DNA of 64,000 bases. It comes from Actinobacteria bacterium UBA4426 (GTDB lineage: Bacteria; Actinomycetota; Actinomycetes; S36-B12). The notes beneath the pieces were generated by a model. The model saw only the letters and a program-made list of their open reading frames with translations. It was not told the DNA's origin and did not search any database. Position 1 is the first letter of the stretch. Each line of letters opens with the position of its first letter. The position numbers were made by a program, and so were the translations under genes. The DNA lies in assembly GCA_002390705.1 (NCBI GenBank), contig DGQA01000002.1, positions 85,791 through 149,790 of the forward strand. The letters run 5' to 3'. Of the stretch, positions 50,731-59,276 are shown in pieces.

Positions 50731-51522
50731 ATGAGAATCACTGCTGATCAAGCGTCGGGGTTCGCACAGGCACTATTTTCCGCGCGCGCCGACCGCACCC
50801 CGATCCCACCGTTGACAGAAGGTGATCCCGAGCTTGGAGTCGATGACGGCTACGCGATCCAACAAGAGCTTGTCTCTCTGCTCATCGCTCAAGGCGAAGT
50901 TGTTTCTGGCTACAAGCTCGGACTGACCTCACTGCCCATGCAGAAGCTACTAGGGGTCGATCAGCCTGACTTTTCTCCCGTTTTTTCCTCAACCATCTAC
51001 CCGGATGGAGCAACACTTTCCATGGAAAATTTTATTGCCCCGCGGGTTGAGGCCGAGATCGCTGTTGTTCTCAAGGAGGGCTTGGCGGGACCGCACTGCA
51101 CTCCCAACCAGGTGTACCAAGCAACCGCAGGGCTACTCGCGGCCATTGAAATTGTTGACTCACGGATAATCGACTGGCAGATTAAGATCGCGGACACTAT
51201 TGCAGACTTGGCAAGTAACGGTGCGATAGCTCTGAGCAGCAATTTGATTCCTATTGATTCCTTTGACCCCAGGCTGGTCGGGATGGTGTTTACCAAGAAT
51301 GGCCACGTCATTGCAACCGGTGCTGGGGCAGCGGCCCTAGGTGATCCACTCGCTGCCGTTGCCTGGCTGGCTAACACACTGGCTCCGTTGGGAGTTACTT
51401 TGCCAGTGGGAAGTGTGATCATGACCGGCGCCCTACACGCGATGGTTCCCATAGCACCGGGCGACATTTTCCGAGCAGAGTTCGCCCACCTCGGCCCAAT
51501 TACGCTCCGGGTATCCGAGTGA
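50731..51522 (+). CDS. dmpE: 2-keto-4-pentenoate (2-oxopent-4-enoate) hydratase
   Basis: Hydrates 2-hydroxypenta-2,4-dienoate to 4-hydroxy-2-oxovalerate. 263 residues; KLGLTSLPMQKLLG (about 67) and the metal-binding EAEIAVVL (about 107) and IEIVDSRI are present. GGAAGG precedes the ATG. The following genes are the DmpF, DmpG, DmpH and DmpI counterparts in the same order as the Pseudomonas dmp operon, which is why I assign this copy as the hydratase and the one at 53506 as the decarboxylase. Confidence 0.85.
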   Translation: MRITADQASGFAQALFSARADRTPIPPLTEGDPELGVDDGYAIQQELVSLLIAQGEVVSGYKLGLTSLPMQKLLGVDQPDFSPVFSSTIYPDGATLSMENFIAPRVEAEIAVVLKEGLAGPHCTPNQVYQATAGLLAAIEIVDSRIIDWQIKIADTIADLASNGAIALSSNLIPIDSFDPRLVGMVFTKNGHVIATGAGAAALGDPLAAVAWLANTLAPLGVTLPVGSVIMTGALHAMVPIAPGDIFRAEFAHLGPITLRVSE

Positions 51523-51572
51523 GCGAGCAACACAAACAAGACGTCTAACGAGAACAGCCGAAAGGACTACAC

Positions 51573-52484
51573 ATGCGATGCGCAATCATTGGATCAGGGA
51601 ATATCGGGACTGACCTTATGGTGAAGATGCTGAGAAGCGATGTTCTCGACCTCGTGGCCCTTGTGGGCATTGACCCGGAAAGTGAAGGGCTTGTCCGCGC
51701 ACGGGGCCTGGGGCTGGAAGCACCACACACCGGGCCCGAGTGGATACTGGAAAACGCCAGCAACATTGACATGATTTTCGATGCAACCAGTGCCTATGTT
51801 CATGTGCGGCATTACCAGGAATATGCAGAAGCTGGAATCACCGCGATTGATCTCACTCCGGCGGCGCGTGGGCCAAAAGTCATTCCACCGGTAAATCTTT
51901 ATGACCATCTCGATGCACCTAATATCAACATGGTGACTTGTGGTGGTCAAGCGACAACTCCCATGGTTTTCGCAATTCGCCGCGTAATTGACGAACTCCC
52001 CTATGCGGAAATGGTTTCGACAGTGGCATCTAAATCCGCCGGTCCTGGCACCCGACAAAACATTGATGAATTCACCAAAACCACTTCAACAGCGTTGCGT
52101 GAAATTGGTGGTGCTCTGCGCAGTAAAGCCATTATGGTTCTCAACCCTGCGGAGCCACCAATCATGATGCGTAACACCGTGTTCGCGGGTATTCCTGAAG
52201 GTGCTGACCATGGGGCAGTCATTGACTCAGTTCACGAGATGGTCGCTGAGGTTACCAAGTATGTTCCCGGTTATCGATTGAAAAATCCTCCCGTTATCGA
52301 AGAGGGGCCATTCCACACTCCCGGCGGGATCGTTCCCCACCGCGCCGTGGTTTTACTAGAGGTTGAAGGGGCTGGTGACTACTTGCCTGCCTATGCCGGC
52401 AACCTCGACATTATGACCGCCGCCGCCATGCGTGTTGGTGAAGCTATTGCCCGTTCGCGCAAGGAAAAGGATGCCAACGCATGA
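51573..52484 (+). CDS. dmpF: Acetaldehyde dehydrogenase (acylating)
   Basis: Converts acetaldehyde, channelled from the aldolase, to acetyl-CoA with NAD and CoA. 303 residues; Rossmann motif IIGSGNIGTDLM at residues 5-16, catalytic cysteine in MVTCGGQATTP (about 128) and PGTRQNIDEFT, all typical of DmpF/MhpF. AAAGGA lies upstream. It overlaps the aldolase gene by 4 bp, as expected for the two-enzyme complex. Confidence 0.94.
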   Translation: MRCAIIGSGNIGTDLMVKMLRSDVLDLVALVGIDPESEGLVRARGLGLEAPHTGPEWILENASNIDMIFDATSAYVHVRHYQEYAEAGITAIDLTPAARGPKVIPPVNLYDHLDAPNINMVTCGGQATTPMVFAIRRVIDELPYAEMVSTVASKSAGPGTRQNIDEFTKTTSTALREIGGALRSKAIMVLNPAEPPIMMRNTVFAGIPEGADHGAVIDSVHEMVAEVTKYVPGYRLKNPPVIEEGPFHTPGGIVPHRAVVLLEVEGAGDYLPAYAGNLDIMTAAAMRVGEAIARSRKEKDANA

Positions 52485-53509
52485 GTACCTCTGCCCCAGA
52501 TTTTAGATTAATTGATTCCACGCTGCGTGACGGTTCGCACGCAATAAGTCACCAATACGACTCGAAGGAGGTGATTGCAATTGTAAAAGGTCTTGATCGC
52601 GCCGGGGTTCAAGTCATTGAAATTGCACACGGCGATGGGCTCGGAGGTTCGAGTTTTAATTACGGTTTTTCCAAAGTCGATGAAAAAGGATTGATTGCCC
52701 AAGCCTGCGAGGCGACGACTAACGCAAAAATCGCATGCCTGCTCTTGCCAGGAATCGGACTTACGGACGACCTCCGTGATGTCCACGAATTAGGCGTAGG
52801 CATGGCCCGGATTGCGACTCATTGCACCGAGGCTGATATCAGCGAGCAACACATAAAGACCGCAAAATCTCTGGGCCTGGAAACTATTGGCTTCATGATG
52901 CTCGCCCACATGAATAGTCCCGAAGGGTTGGTCGAAGAAGCACTAAAGATGCAGTCCTATGGGGCTGACTCGATCTATTTTGCCGACTCAGCCGGGGCCA
53001 TGACCACTGAAGATGTCCGGCGGCGTGTCAGTGCGCTCGTTAGTGCACTTGACATTCCGGTCGGGGTACACGCCCATAATAACCTTTCTATGGCGGTTGC
53101 GAATTCAATCGCAGCCTATGAAGAGGGTGCGCAGAATCTTGATGGAACCTCGGCCGGTCTCGGCGCTGGTGCAGGAAATTGTCCAACTGAAATCCTGGCC
53201 GCAGTTTCCGATAAATACGGAATTACTACGGGGGTTGATGTCCTCGCTCTGATGGATGTCGCCGAAGAGATCGTCCGACCGATGATGCCCCGACAGCAGG
53301 TTATTGACCGTGCAGGTCTGATCCTCGGGTACGCCGGGGTCTACGGCTCTTTTCTATTGCATTCTCAACGAGCTGCCGAACGATACAACGTTTCACAAGC
53401 GGAGATCCTGTTGGAACTGGGCAGACGTCGGGTTGTCGGCGGCCAGGAAGACATGATTATTGACGTCGCACTCGAATTAACACAAAAACACGCGGAGGCA
53501 AAAAAATGA
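52481..53509 (+). CDS. dmpG: 4-hydroxy-2-oxovalerate aldolase
   Basis: Splits 4-hydroxy-2-oxovalerate into pyruvate and acetaldehyde. The 342-residue TIM-barrel starts LIDSTLRDGSHAISHQ (catalytic Arg and metal Asp, H20-type histidine) and has GVHAHNNLSMAVANSIAAY (metal histidines, about 197) and DGTSAGLGAGAGN. The C-terminal helical domain that binds the dehydrogenase is present. It overlaps its neighbours on both sides by 4 bp. Confidence 0.94.
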   Translation: MSTSAPDFRLIDSTLRDGSHAISHQYDSKEVIAIVKGLDRAGVQVIEIAHGDGLGGSSFNYGFSKVDEKGLIAQACEATTNAKIACLLLPGIGLTDDLRDVHELGVGMARIATHCTEADISEQHIKTAKSLGLETIGFMMLAHMNSPEGLVEEALKMQSYGADSIYFADSAGAMTTEDVRRRVSALVSALDIPVGVHAHNNLSMAVANSIAAYEEGAQNLDGTSAGLGAGAGNCPTEILAAVSDKYGITTGVDVLALMDVAEEIVRPMMPRQQVIDRAGLILGYAGVYGSFLLHSQRAAERYNVSQAEILLELGRRRVVGGQEDMIIDVALELTQKHAEAKK

Positions 53510-54279
53510 CGTATTCAGAACCGGCTAAACGACTCATCGAGGCCGCCGAAAATAGAGTGGCAACCACCGCGCTCACGGACAGTGACCCAAACCTCAACGT
53601 CGCCTCTGCTTACGACATTCAAGCCGAAGTGGTGCAAGCTCGCCTTGATCGAGGTCACGTTGTTGTGGGGGCCAAGCTGGGTTTAACTAGTATCGCAAAA
53701 CAAAAGCAAATGAATGTCTCTGAACCACTGTACGGCTGGCTTACCAGCGATATGCAAATCGACACTGAGGCGTCGTTGCGCTGCAATGATTTCATTCAGC
53801 CGCGGTGCGAGCCAGAAATTGCCTTTTTACTAGGCAGTGATCTCAATGGCGCACACATTTCGGCGGTCCACGTTCTCGCAGCAACGCAGTATATTTTCGC
53901 TGCGGTCGACGTCCTCGACTCACGGTTCGCCGGCTACTCATTCACCCTACCCGATGTCGCCGCAGACAACTCTTCTTCCGCTGGCTTTACCCTGGGGGGT
54001 ACAGCCATTAACCCCGAAGGCCTTAACCTACGAACTCTTGGTTGCGCGTTCGAAAAGAACGGTCAATTAATTGCGACGGCTTCGGGGGCCGCTGTGTTGG
54101 GCCACCCGGCATCAAGTGTTGCTTGGCTTGTACGCAAACTCGCCACGCGTGGGGAAGGACTTAAAGCCGGTCATATTATTCTCTCGGGAGCCATAACTGA
54201 GGCGGTGGCAGTTGAACCCGGTGATTGCATTACCGCACGCTTTGATCAAATTGGTACCGTAGAAATTCCCTGCATTTAA
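53506..54279 (+). CDS. dmpH: 4-oxalocrotonate decarboxylase (2-oxo-3-hexenedioate decarboxylase)
   Basis: Decarboxylates 2-oxo-3-hexenedioate to 2-hydroxypentadienoate, in complex with the hydratase. 257 residues; KLGLTSIAKQKQMN (about 61), EPEIAFLLG (about 104) and DVLDSRFAGYSF (about 140) match the family, with the RFAGY-type segment often seen in decarboxylases. Its position directly before the tautomerase supports the assignment over hydratase. Confidence 0.85.
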   Translation: MTYSEPAKRLIEAAENRVATTALTDSDPNLNVASAYDIQAEVVQARLDRGHVVVGAKLGLTSIAKQKQMNVSEPLYGWLTSDMQIDTEASLRCNDFIQPRCEPEIAFLLGSDLNGAHISAVHVLAATQYIFAAVDVLDSRFAGYSFTLPDVAADNSSSAGFTLGGTAINPEGLNLRTLGCAFEKNGQLIATASGAAVLGHPASSVAWLVRKLATRGEGLKAGHIILSGAITEAVAVEPGDCITARFDQIGTVEIPCI

Positions 54280-54293
54280 TTTAAGGAGTTGTT

Positions 54294-54488
54294 ATGCCAT
54301 TTATCTCAGTTACGTTAATTGAAGGCCGCACGACCGAACAGAAACACGATCTCCTGAAAAAGCTCACCGTCGCATCTGCTGAGGCCCTTGATATCGATCC
54401 TCAGAATGTTCGCGTTGCAATACATGAGGTCTCCGCGGACGGATGGGGAATAGGCGGAGAACCCATGTCCAAGCTCCGGCCGGCGTAG
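54294..54488 (+). CDS. dmpI: 4-oxalocrotonate tautomerase
   Basis: Isomerises 2-hydroxymuconate to the 2-oxo form. 64 residues, the standard 4-OT length. After removal of Met the N-terminus is the catalytic proline (PFISVTLIEGRTTEQKH), and arginines equivalent to R11 and R39-region (GRT, VRVAIHE) are present. AAGGAG lies 7 nt before the ATG. Its presence shows that the dehydrogenative (oxalocrotonate) branch of the meta pathway is used. Confidence 0.92.
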   Translation: MPFISVTLIEGRTTEQKHDLLKKLTVASAEALDIDPQNVRVAIHEVSADGWGIGGEPMSKLRPA

Positions 54489-54505
54489 TTGGTGTAATCA
54501 GTCTG

Positions 54506-54892
54506 ATGACCTGGCACCGAGCAATATTTTCTAGCGAACTCACCGAGGGAAAGTCCTTGGCAAGAATAATTGATGCACGCCAGGTCCTGCTATCACGGAT
54601 CTCCGGAGTCGCACACGCGGTCTCGAATGTGTGTCCGCACAACGGATTCCTTCTTAGCGAGGGAGTATCGCGCGCGGGTTGCATCACTTGCCCTGGACAC
54701 TTTTGGCGTTTTGATCTCATCACCGGACAGAAGCAAGGCGATTCGCGCACGCACTTAAGTGTGTACCCAACCCATGAAAATGAAGGCTGGATTGAGGTTG
54801 AGCTACCCGAAGCTGTTGCGACAAAGTCACTTCGGGAAATTTTGTTGGCCAGCGCCCGTGGCGACGACGTCAGTAAAGACGTGGCTCGATGA
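54506..54892 (+). CDS. Rieske-type ferredoxin
   Basis: A 128-residue 2Fe-2S protein. The cluster ligands are CPHNG (about residue 44) and CPGHFW (about 64), the C-x-H...C-x2-H pattern of Rieske ferredoxins of oxygenase systems. It most likely delivers electrons to the Rieske terminal oxygenase at 41793, although the two genes lie on opposite operons. No reductase gene is found in the island. The start ATG at 54506 lacks a strong ribosome-binding site; the gene overlaps the following HAD gene by 4 bp (ATGA). Confidence 0.88.
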   Translation: MTWHRAIFSSELTEGKSLARIIDARQVLLSRISGVAHAVSNVCPHNGFLLSEGVSRAGCITCPGHFWRFDLITGQKQGDSRTHLSVYPTHENEGWIEVELPEAVATKSLREILLASARGDDVSKDVAR

Positions 54893-55557
54893 AGCAAGGT
54901 GGCGGGGAGCCACAACCGAAGGGACTTTTGCTTGACGTGGGCGTGGTCTTTTTTAAGTCGGCCTGGGAAATCGCAGACCAATACGAATACGTCCGCGGTC
55001 TTCCACCAGGTACTGTTGTCGGCCGTGGTCCCCTCGACCTTGGAACTGATGAGCGTTGGGTTCGTTACTTACAAGGTGAGGCCACCGAGCGTGAATACTG
55101 GCTTGATTTCGCGGCAAAAGCGGAAGCAAATGGGGCTCCTCTGGACGGTCACCCCACGGTTATGCGAGCGATGTTTCAAACCCCCGGTGTGGACATTCTC
55201 CGCCCGCAAGCCTTAGAACTTGTCCGCGACGTGAAGGAGCGCGGACTCCGCTTAGGAATCTTGACTAATGAGCTCATGGACTTCCAGGGCCGCGATTGGG
55301 TGGAGAGCCAGCACTGGTTTCCTCTTTTCGACACGATTATTGATTCCTCGGAGATCGCGATTCGTAAACCTGACCCAAAGGCCTACGAACGAGCGATTTC
55401 ATCTATGGAAATGTCTGCGGGTGACATCGTTTTTATCGACGACAACCCCACCTACGTTCGAGGTGGGATCGATGCAGGCCTGATCTCGCTGCATTTAGAA
55501 GTCACCAACCCTAATCAAGTTTTTGACACAGCACGTCGATACCTACAGTTGGATTAG
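54889..55557 (+). CDS. HAD-family hydrolase (YihX-like)
   Basis: A 222-residue protein like the one at 40047. Motif I is LLLDVGVVFF (nucleophile aspartate, then glycine at the second-acid position), motif II is LTNEL, the lysine is in IRKPDPKAY, and motif IV is FIDDNPTYV. The central cap matches (YLQGEATEREYWLDFAAK). It is the last gene of the plus-strand operon. Having one such phosphatase at each end of the island is unusual and suggests phosphorylated intermediates. Confidence 0.85.
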   Translation: MKQGGGEPQPKGLLLDVGVVFFKSAWEIADQYEYVRGLPPGTVVGRGPLDLGTDERWVRYLQGEATEREYWLDFAAKAEANGAPLDGHPTVMRAMFQTPGVDILRPQALELVRDVKERGLRLGILTNELMDFQGRDWVESQHWFPLFDTIIDSSEIAIRKPDPKAYERAISSMEMSAGDIVFIDDNPTYVRGGIDAGLISLHLEVTNPNQVFDTARRYLQLD

Positions 55558-55594
55558 AACTACCTCTGATCCAGAGTTGCCGCTCAACCCTTCT

Positions 55595-57034
55595 CTAATC
55601 AACTTTTCGACTGATCTGCATTACTACTGCCTTGGGCTCGGTAAAGAACTCACGACTAAAGTTTCCACCTTCACGACCGACTCCTGATTCTCCCGCCCCA
55701 CCAAAAGGAGCACGTAGGTCTCGAATGAAGAAACAATTCACCCAGACAGTGCCAGCTTTAAGACTTTCGGCTACTCGATGAGCCTTGCTCAAATTCTCAG
55801 TAAATACCATCGCATTGAGACCATAGGGGGTTGCATTAGCTGACTGGACAACTTCACTTTCAGTATCAAATCTTTGCACCGCCACAACTGGACCAAAAAT
55901 TTCTTCCCTACACACTCGCGCAGTTGCAGGAGCATCGACAATGATTGTTGGATTAACGAATAGCCCATCGCCGGGCCCGCCAGTAAGAACTCGACCACCG
56001 TCCGTTTCCACCGTCGCAAAGTAACTTGTGACTTTTTCGTAGTGGGTTGAACTAGCCAAGGGGCCAAACTCCGTACTCGGATCTTTGGGATCGCCAATTT
56101 TCATCGACTCCGTGGCCAGTTTGTACCGGCGCAAGAATTCGTCATATATTCCATTTTGAACATAGAGCCGGCTACCGGCCAAACACACTTGCCCTGCATT
56201 GCGAAAGATAGCCTGAACCGCCCAGTTGACCGCATTGTCAATTTCGGCATCGTCGAACACAATATTTGCGCCCTTGCCCCCGAGTTCGAGGCTGATCGGA
56301 ATCAGATTCGCTGCCGCCGCCGCGCCAATGATCTTCCCGGTTGTTGACTCCCCGGTAAAAGTTATCCGATCAACATCGGGGTGGTGTGTGAGAGCCTCGC
56401 CGACGGAGTTCGGACCGAAGCCATGGACCACATTCAACACGCCAGGTGGGATTCCCGCCTCCAGAGCGAGCCTGGCCCAGATCGTCGCGGATGCTGGACT
56501 GTCCTCGGCGGGCTTGAGCACCACCGTGTTCCCCCACGCCAATGCCGGAGCGACCTTCCATGTGCTCATCATGAGCGGAAAATTCCACGGGGAAATAGCG
56601 ACCACTACACCGGCGGGACCATGAACCGAGTACGCGTGATGACCTGAGTCCATTGGGTATGTGTCGGCCATGCTTAAGCGAGCATGATCGGCGAAGAATC
56701 GGACGTTCCACGAGCTCCGTGCAACGTCGTGCAAGGCCTGGGTCACCGGTTTTCCCATATCGAGTGTGTCGGCCAGGGCGAGTTCTTGAGAGTGCTCGTC
56801 CATCAGGTCAGCGAACCTGTGCAAAATTTGTTGGCGCTTTTCATACCCCATGCGCGGCCACGGGCCGTGGTCAAAAGCCTCGCGTCCAGCAGCCACCGCT
56901 TTGTCAGCGTCTGCTTTGCTCCCAAGTGCGACCGTAGCCCACTGCTCCTGTGTATATGGGTCAATGTCTGCCATGGTCTGACCATCGACGGAGGGGACCT
57001 CGACTCCATTAATTACGTGCTGAAAGAACTCCAT
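55595..57034 (-). CDS. 2-hydroxymuconic semialdehyde dehydrogenase-type aldehyde dehydrogenase
   Basis: NAD-dependent oxidation of a semialdehyde, probably 2-hydroxymuconic semialdehyde to 2-hydroxymuconate, feeding the tautomerase. 479 residues; catalytic glutamate in LELGGKGANIVF (about 252), catalytic cysteine in NAGQVCLAGSR (about 287), ISPWNFPLM (about 147) and the cofactor motif FTGESTTGKIIG. It faces the plus-strand operon tail to tail and has its own upstream region with an inverted repeat shared in sequence with the divergent control region. Other aldehydes cannot be excluded. Confidence 0.87.
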   Translation of the reverse strand: MEFFQHVINGVEVPSVDGQTMADIDPYTQEQWATVALGSKADADKAVAAGREAFDHGPWPRMGYEKRQQILHRFADLMDEHSQELALADTLDMGKPVTQALHDVARSSWNVRFFADHARLSMADTYPMDSGHHAYSVHGPAGVVVAISPWNFPLMMSTWKVAPALAWGNTVVLKPAEDSPASATIWARLALEAGIPPGVLNVVHGFGPNSVGEALTHHPDVDRITFTGESTTGKIIGAAAAANLIPISLELGGKGANIVFDDAEIDNAVNWAVQAIFRNAGQVCLAGSRLYVQNGIYDEFLRRYKLATESMKIGDPKDPSTEFGPLASSTHYEKVTSYFATVETDGGRVLTGGPGDGLFVNPTIIVDAPATARVCREEIFGPVVAVQRFDTESEVVQSANATPYGLNAMVFTENLSKAHRVAESLKAGTVWVNCFFIRDLRAPFGGAGESGVGREGGNFSREFFTEPKAVVMQISRKVD

Positions 57035-57053
57035 GAGTTAAGTCTCTCCACTT

Positions 57054-57103
57054 TGTCCCGCTATGCGTTCCTATTTTGACGTGTCTTTCCGCCCAGCGGG
57101 ACA
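57054..57103. promoter_or_regulatory. Operator-like inverted repeat upstream of the aldehyde dehydrogenase gene
   Basis: TGTCCCGCT (57054-57062) and AGCGGGACA (57095-57103) are exact 9-bp complements, 20 bp upstream of the aldehyde dehydrogenase start. The half-site TGTCCCGC also occurs at 49203 in the divergent control region, which suggests one regulator, probably the IclR protein, for all three units. Confidence 0.6.
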
Positions 57104-57241
57104 TAAATCTCACATTGGGTATTGCGCGGTGAAGTACGCATTTTGTCCGGTCCTAAATCAACTGCTACTGCAAGACGTCATGAGCGAGGCCATTAAGTGA
57201 ATGGCACTGGGGGATCCCTGATTCTGGGCCGTGATTTGTTG

Positions 57242-57290
57242 ACCGCAAACGCCCCGTCCCTGAGACCGCACTGACCGATTGCAACTGCAC
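57242..57290. repeat. 49-bp direct repeat, right copy
   Basis: Identical to 39719-39767 in the same orientation. The next 17 bp (GGGCCCAAGCCACCGGC) resemble the left copy (AAGCCCATGCCGCCAGC) at 12 positions. On the minus strand an open frame through both copies reads AVAIGQCGLRDGAFAV. Confidence 0.95.
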
Positions 57291-57645
57291 GGGCCCAAGC
57301 CACCGGCATGTTTCTCATCGCTAGTTGGTGCTCACAATCGGGGGTGATCGACCGACCCGCACCTTTGCCGTGCCTTAAAGAGTGAACGCAAGCGGCCGTT
57401 TTTTTTGATCCCAAAATACGGGTCATGTGGCATGTCTTAATACACCAGCGGGTGTGGCCCCAGACTCTGGCGAAATTCACTGGCTCCACCAGTGCTCGAC
57501 ACTGCTTTCGCCCCCAACTACGCATTATTCGCTCACTCAAAAACTTTCTTCCCCAAATGCGACAAATGATCCACTAGGGTTCGGTAACAATCACTCGCAG
57601 CAAAATTTATTCCTCAACCAAGGCTCATAAGGGGGCTTTGCACAC

Positions 57646-58551
57646 ATGGCCACACCCAATGCAGTGGTTATTGCAAACCCGCATGCGGGCGGCGGGCGAG
57701 CACGCACAATTGCCATCAAAGCTCAGAGCGCGCTTATATCTGCAGGAATTAATGTCACCTTGCACTTCCCCGACTCACGTGAGCAACTTCAGATAATTTC
57801 TGCTCAGTCGTGTGCCGAACAACCCGATGTCGTTCTTGCCTGCGGCGGAGACGGTACCTTCCACGATATTCTGCAATCTGCTATCGCAAGTAACACAACA
57901 ATCGGAATCATCCCCTGCGGAACAGGCAATGACATCGCCCGATCACTTGGCCTGACCCGGACAATAAGTGATTCATTTTTTCACGAGATGGCAAATTCAA
58001 TTCACAATCAATATTGTGAAATAATTGACGCATCAAAAATTACTTGCGACGGCGAGCAGGTGTGGTCCCTTGGGGTAATTTCGGCTGGATTCGACTCTGC
58101 TGTCAATGAACGCGCAAATCGCATGAGTCACTTTCGCGGAACCCTTCGTTACATTTTGGCGTTACTCGCTGAATTGCGCGAATTCAAATTACACCATTAC
58201 ACGGTGAACATGGACGGTGTGCAGCACAGTAATTGCGCTTTACTTATTGCCGTTGGTAATGGCGGTAACTATGGCGGAGGGATGAGAATTTGCCCGCAGG
58301 CAGACATGAAAGATGGTCTTCTCGATATTACCTGGGTGGACCCTGCGCCTCGACGAACCGTGCTGCGAATATTTCCGCAAATCTTTTCTGGACGACACAT
58401 TAACCACCCGCTTGTTCACACTTATCGCGCCGCCGAGATTTCTATTGAATCACCCGACTCAATGATTTATGCGGATGGGGAGCGAATCGGCTCACCGCCT
58501 GTTCTTATCCAAGTTGTTCCTCGAGCGGTGCGGATCCTCGTAAATTCTTAG
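57646..58551 (+). CDS. Diacylglycerol/lipid kinase family protein
   Basis: Phosphorylates diacylglycerol or a related lipid. The 301-residue protein has the DAGK nucleotide loop NPHAGGGRA (about residue 11), the GGDGTF motif (about 67) and IIPCGTGNDIARSLG (about 88), all in the catalytic domain, plus the C-terminal beta domain with YADGERI. It converges on a plsC-like gene with a 4-bp overlap of the two ends, and both act in phospholipid metabolism. Confidence 0.9.
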   Translation: MATPNAVVIANPHAGGGRARTIAIKAQSALISAGINVTLHFPDSREQLQIISAQSCAEQPDVVLACGGDGTFHDILQSAIASNTTIGIIPCGTGNDIARSLGLTRTISDSFFHEMANSIHNQYCEIIDASKITCDGEQVWSLGVISAGFDSAVNERANRMSHFRGTLRYILALLAELREFKLHHYTVNMDGVQHSNCALLIAVGNGGNYGGGMRICPQADMKDGLLDITWVDPAPRRTVLRIFPQIFSGRHINHPLVHTYRAAEISIESPDSMIYADGERIGSPPVLIQVVPRAVRILVNS

Positions 58552-59276
58552 GATTCTGTGCGTGAGATATTGCTTGCTTTGATGTCACGAGCAAAAGCAT
58601 CCACGTAGGCCATCCCACCCGATTCGAGAATTTCGTTCTTGATCACGTCAACAATATGTGCCGCACTCATGGATGAAACGTCGATGAGCAACCGCTTCGA
58701 TAGGTGCACGTAGACACGTTGCCGACCGAATTTCTTTGCCCCGTAGGTAGTGGTGATCGCATGCACGGGGACCTCTGGGTGTGACTCAAAGATTGGGATC
58801 AAAATTCGCCGATGCAGTTTATGCAGTGACTGCTTGTCCGGCGACCTGGTGCCCTCTGGATATAAACCCAACATGCTTCCATCAGCCAGCACTTGAGCCG
58901 CCATGTCCAGTGCCCATCGGGTCGATTCTTCGTCACCCCTGCGTAATGGAATCTGCCCCATCCAGCGAAAAAAGATTGCACCACGATTCTCAAAAACTTC
59001 AATTTTTGCAAACGCGGTCACTCGCCACCATTGCTTCATCACGATCGCAACCGGATCCATTGCATCCACATGGTTACCCACCAAGATAGCCGGACCACGA
59101 GTCACATTTTTGGCACCGGTCACAGTCACCGACCATTTGAAATTTAACAGACGCATGAAGAAGATTGTGATCCAATAGGTAATGGCGCGACCTGGTCGCC
59201 CTATTCGGGTGCCAGGGTAGATCACCTTTCCACGTTGCACCAGGTCGTTAAAACTATCTTGGTTGGTATTTTCCAC
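58548..59276 (-). CDS. 1-acylglycerol-3-phosphate acyltransferase family protein
   Basis: Acyltransferase of the PlsC family, 242 residues. The catalytic HX4D motif is NHVDAMDP (about residue 72), the glycerophosphate-binding arginine is in IPLRRGDEESTRWA, and the third motif is LYPEGTRSP (about 138). A hydrophobic stretch near residues 30-45 may bind the membrane. It may make phosphatidic acid. It is tail to tail with the diacylglycerol kinase gene. Confidence 0.9.
   Translation of the reverse strand: MENTNQDSFNDLVQRGKVIYPGTRIGRPGRAITYWITIFFMRLLNFKWSVTVTGAKNVTRGPAILVGNHVDAMDPVAIVMKQWWRVTAFAKIEVFENRGAIFFRWMGQIPLRRGDEESTRWALDMAAQVLADGSMLGLYPEGTRSPDKQSLHKLHRRILIPIFESHPEVPVHAITTTYGAKKFGRQRVYVHLSKRLLIDVSSMSAAHIVDVIKNEILESGGMAYVDAFARDIKASNISRTES

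Larger units (their letters stand above)
57035..57645. other. Gene-poor stretch at the right edge of the catabolic island
   Basis: About 610 nt without a convincing gene. It holds the inverted repeat at 57054-57103, the right copy of the 49-bp repeat, a GTGCTCACAATCGG string at 57328 like the one near the left repeat, and a run of eight T at 57403-57410 after CGGCCG. A 115-codon frame on the minus strand covers the repeat but looks like a decayed or chance frame. Confidence 0.5.

Noticed and set aside
57193..57540. 115-codon minus-strand frame over the right 49-bp repeat
   Set aside because: No ribosome-binding site or recognisable domain; only the stretch within the repeat is shared with the left copy, so it is more likely a decayed piece than a gene.
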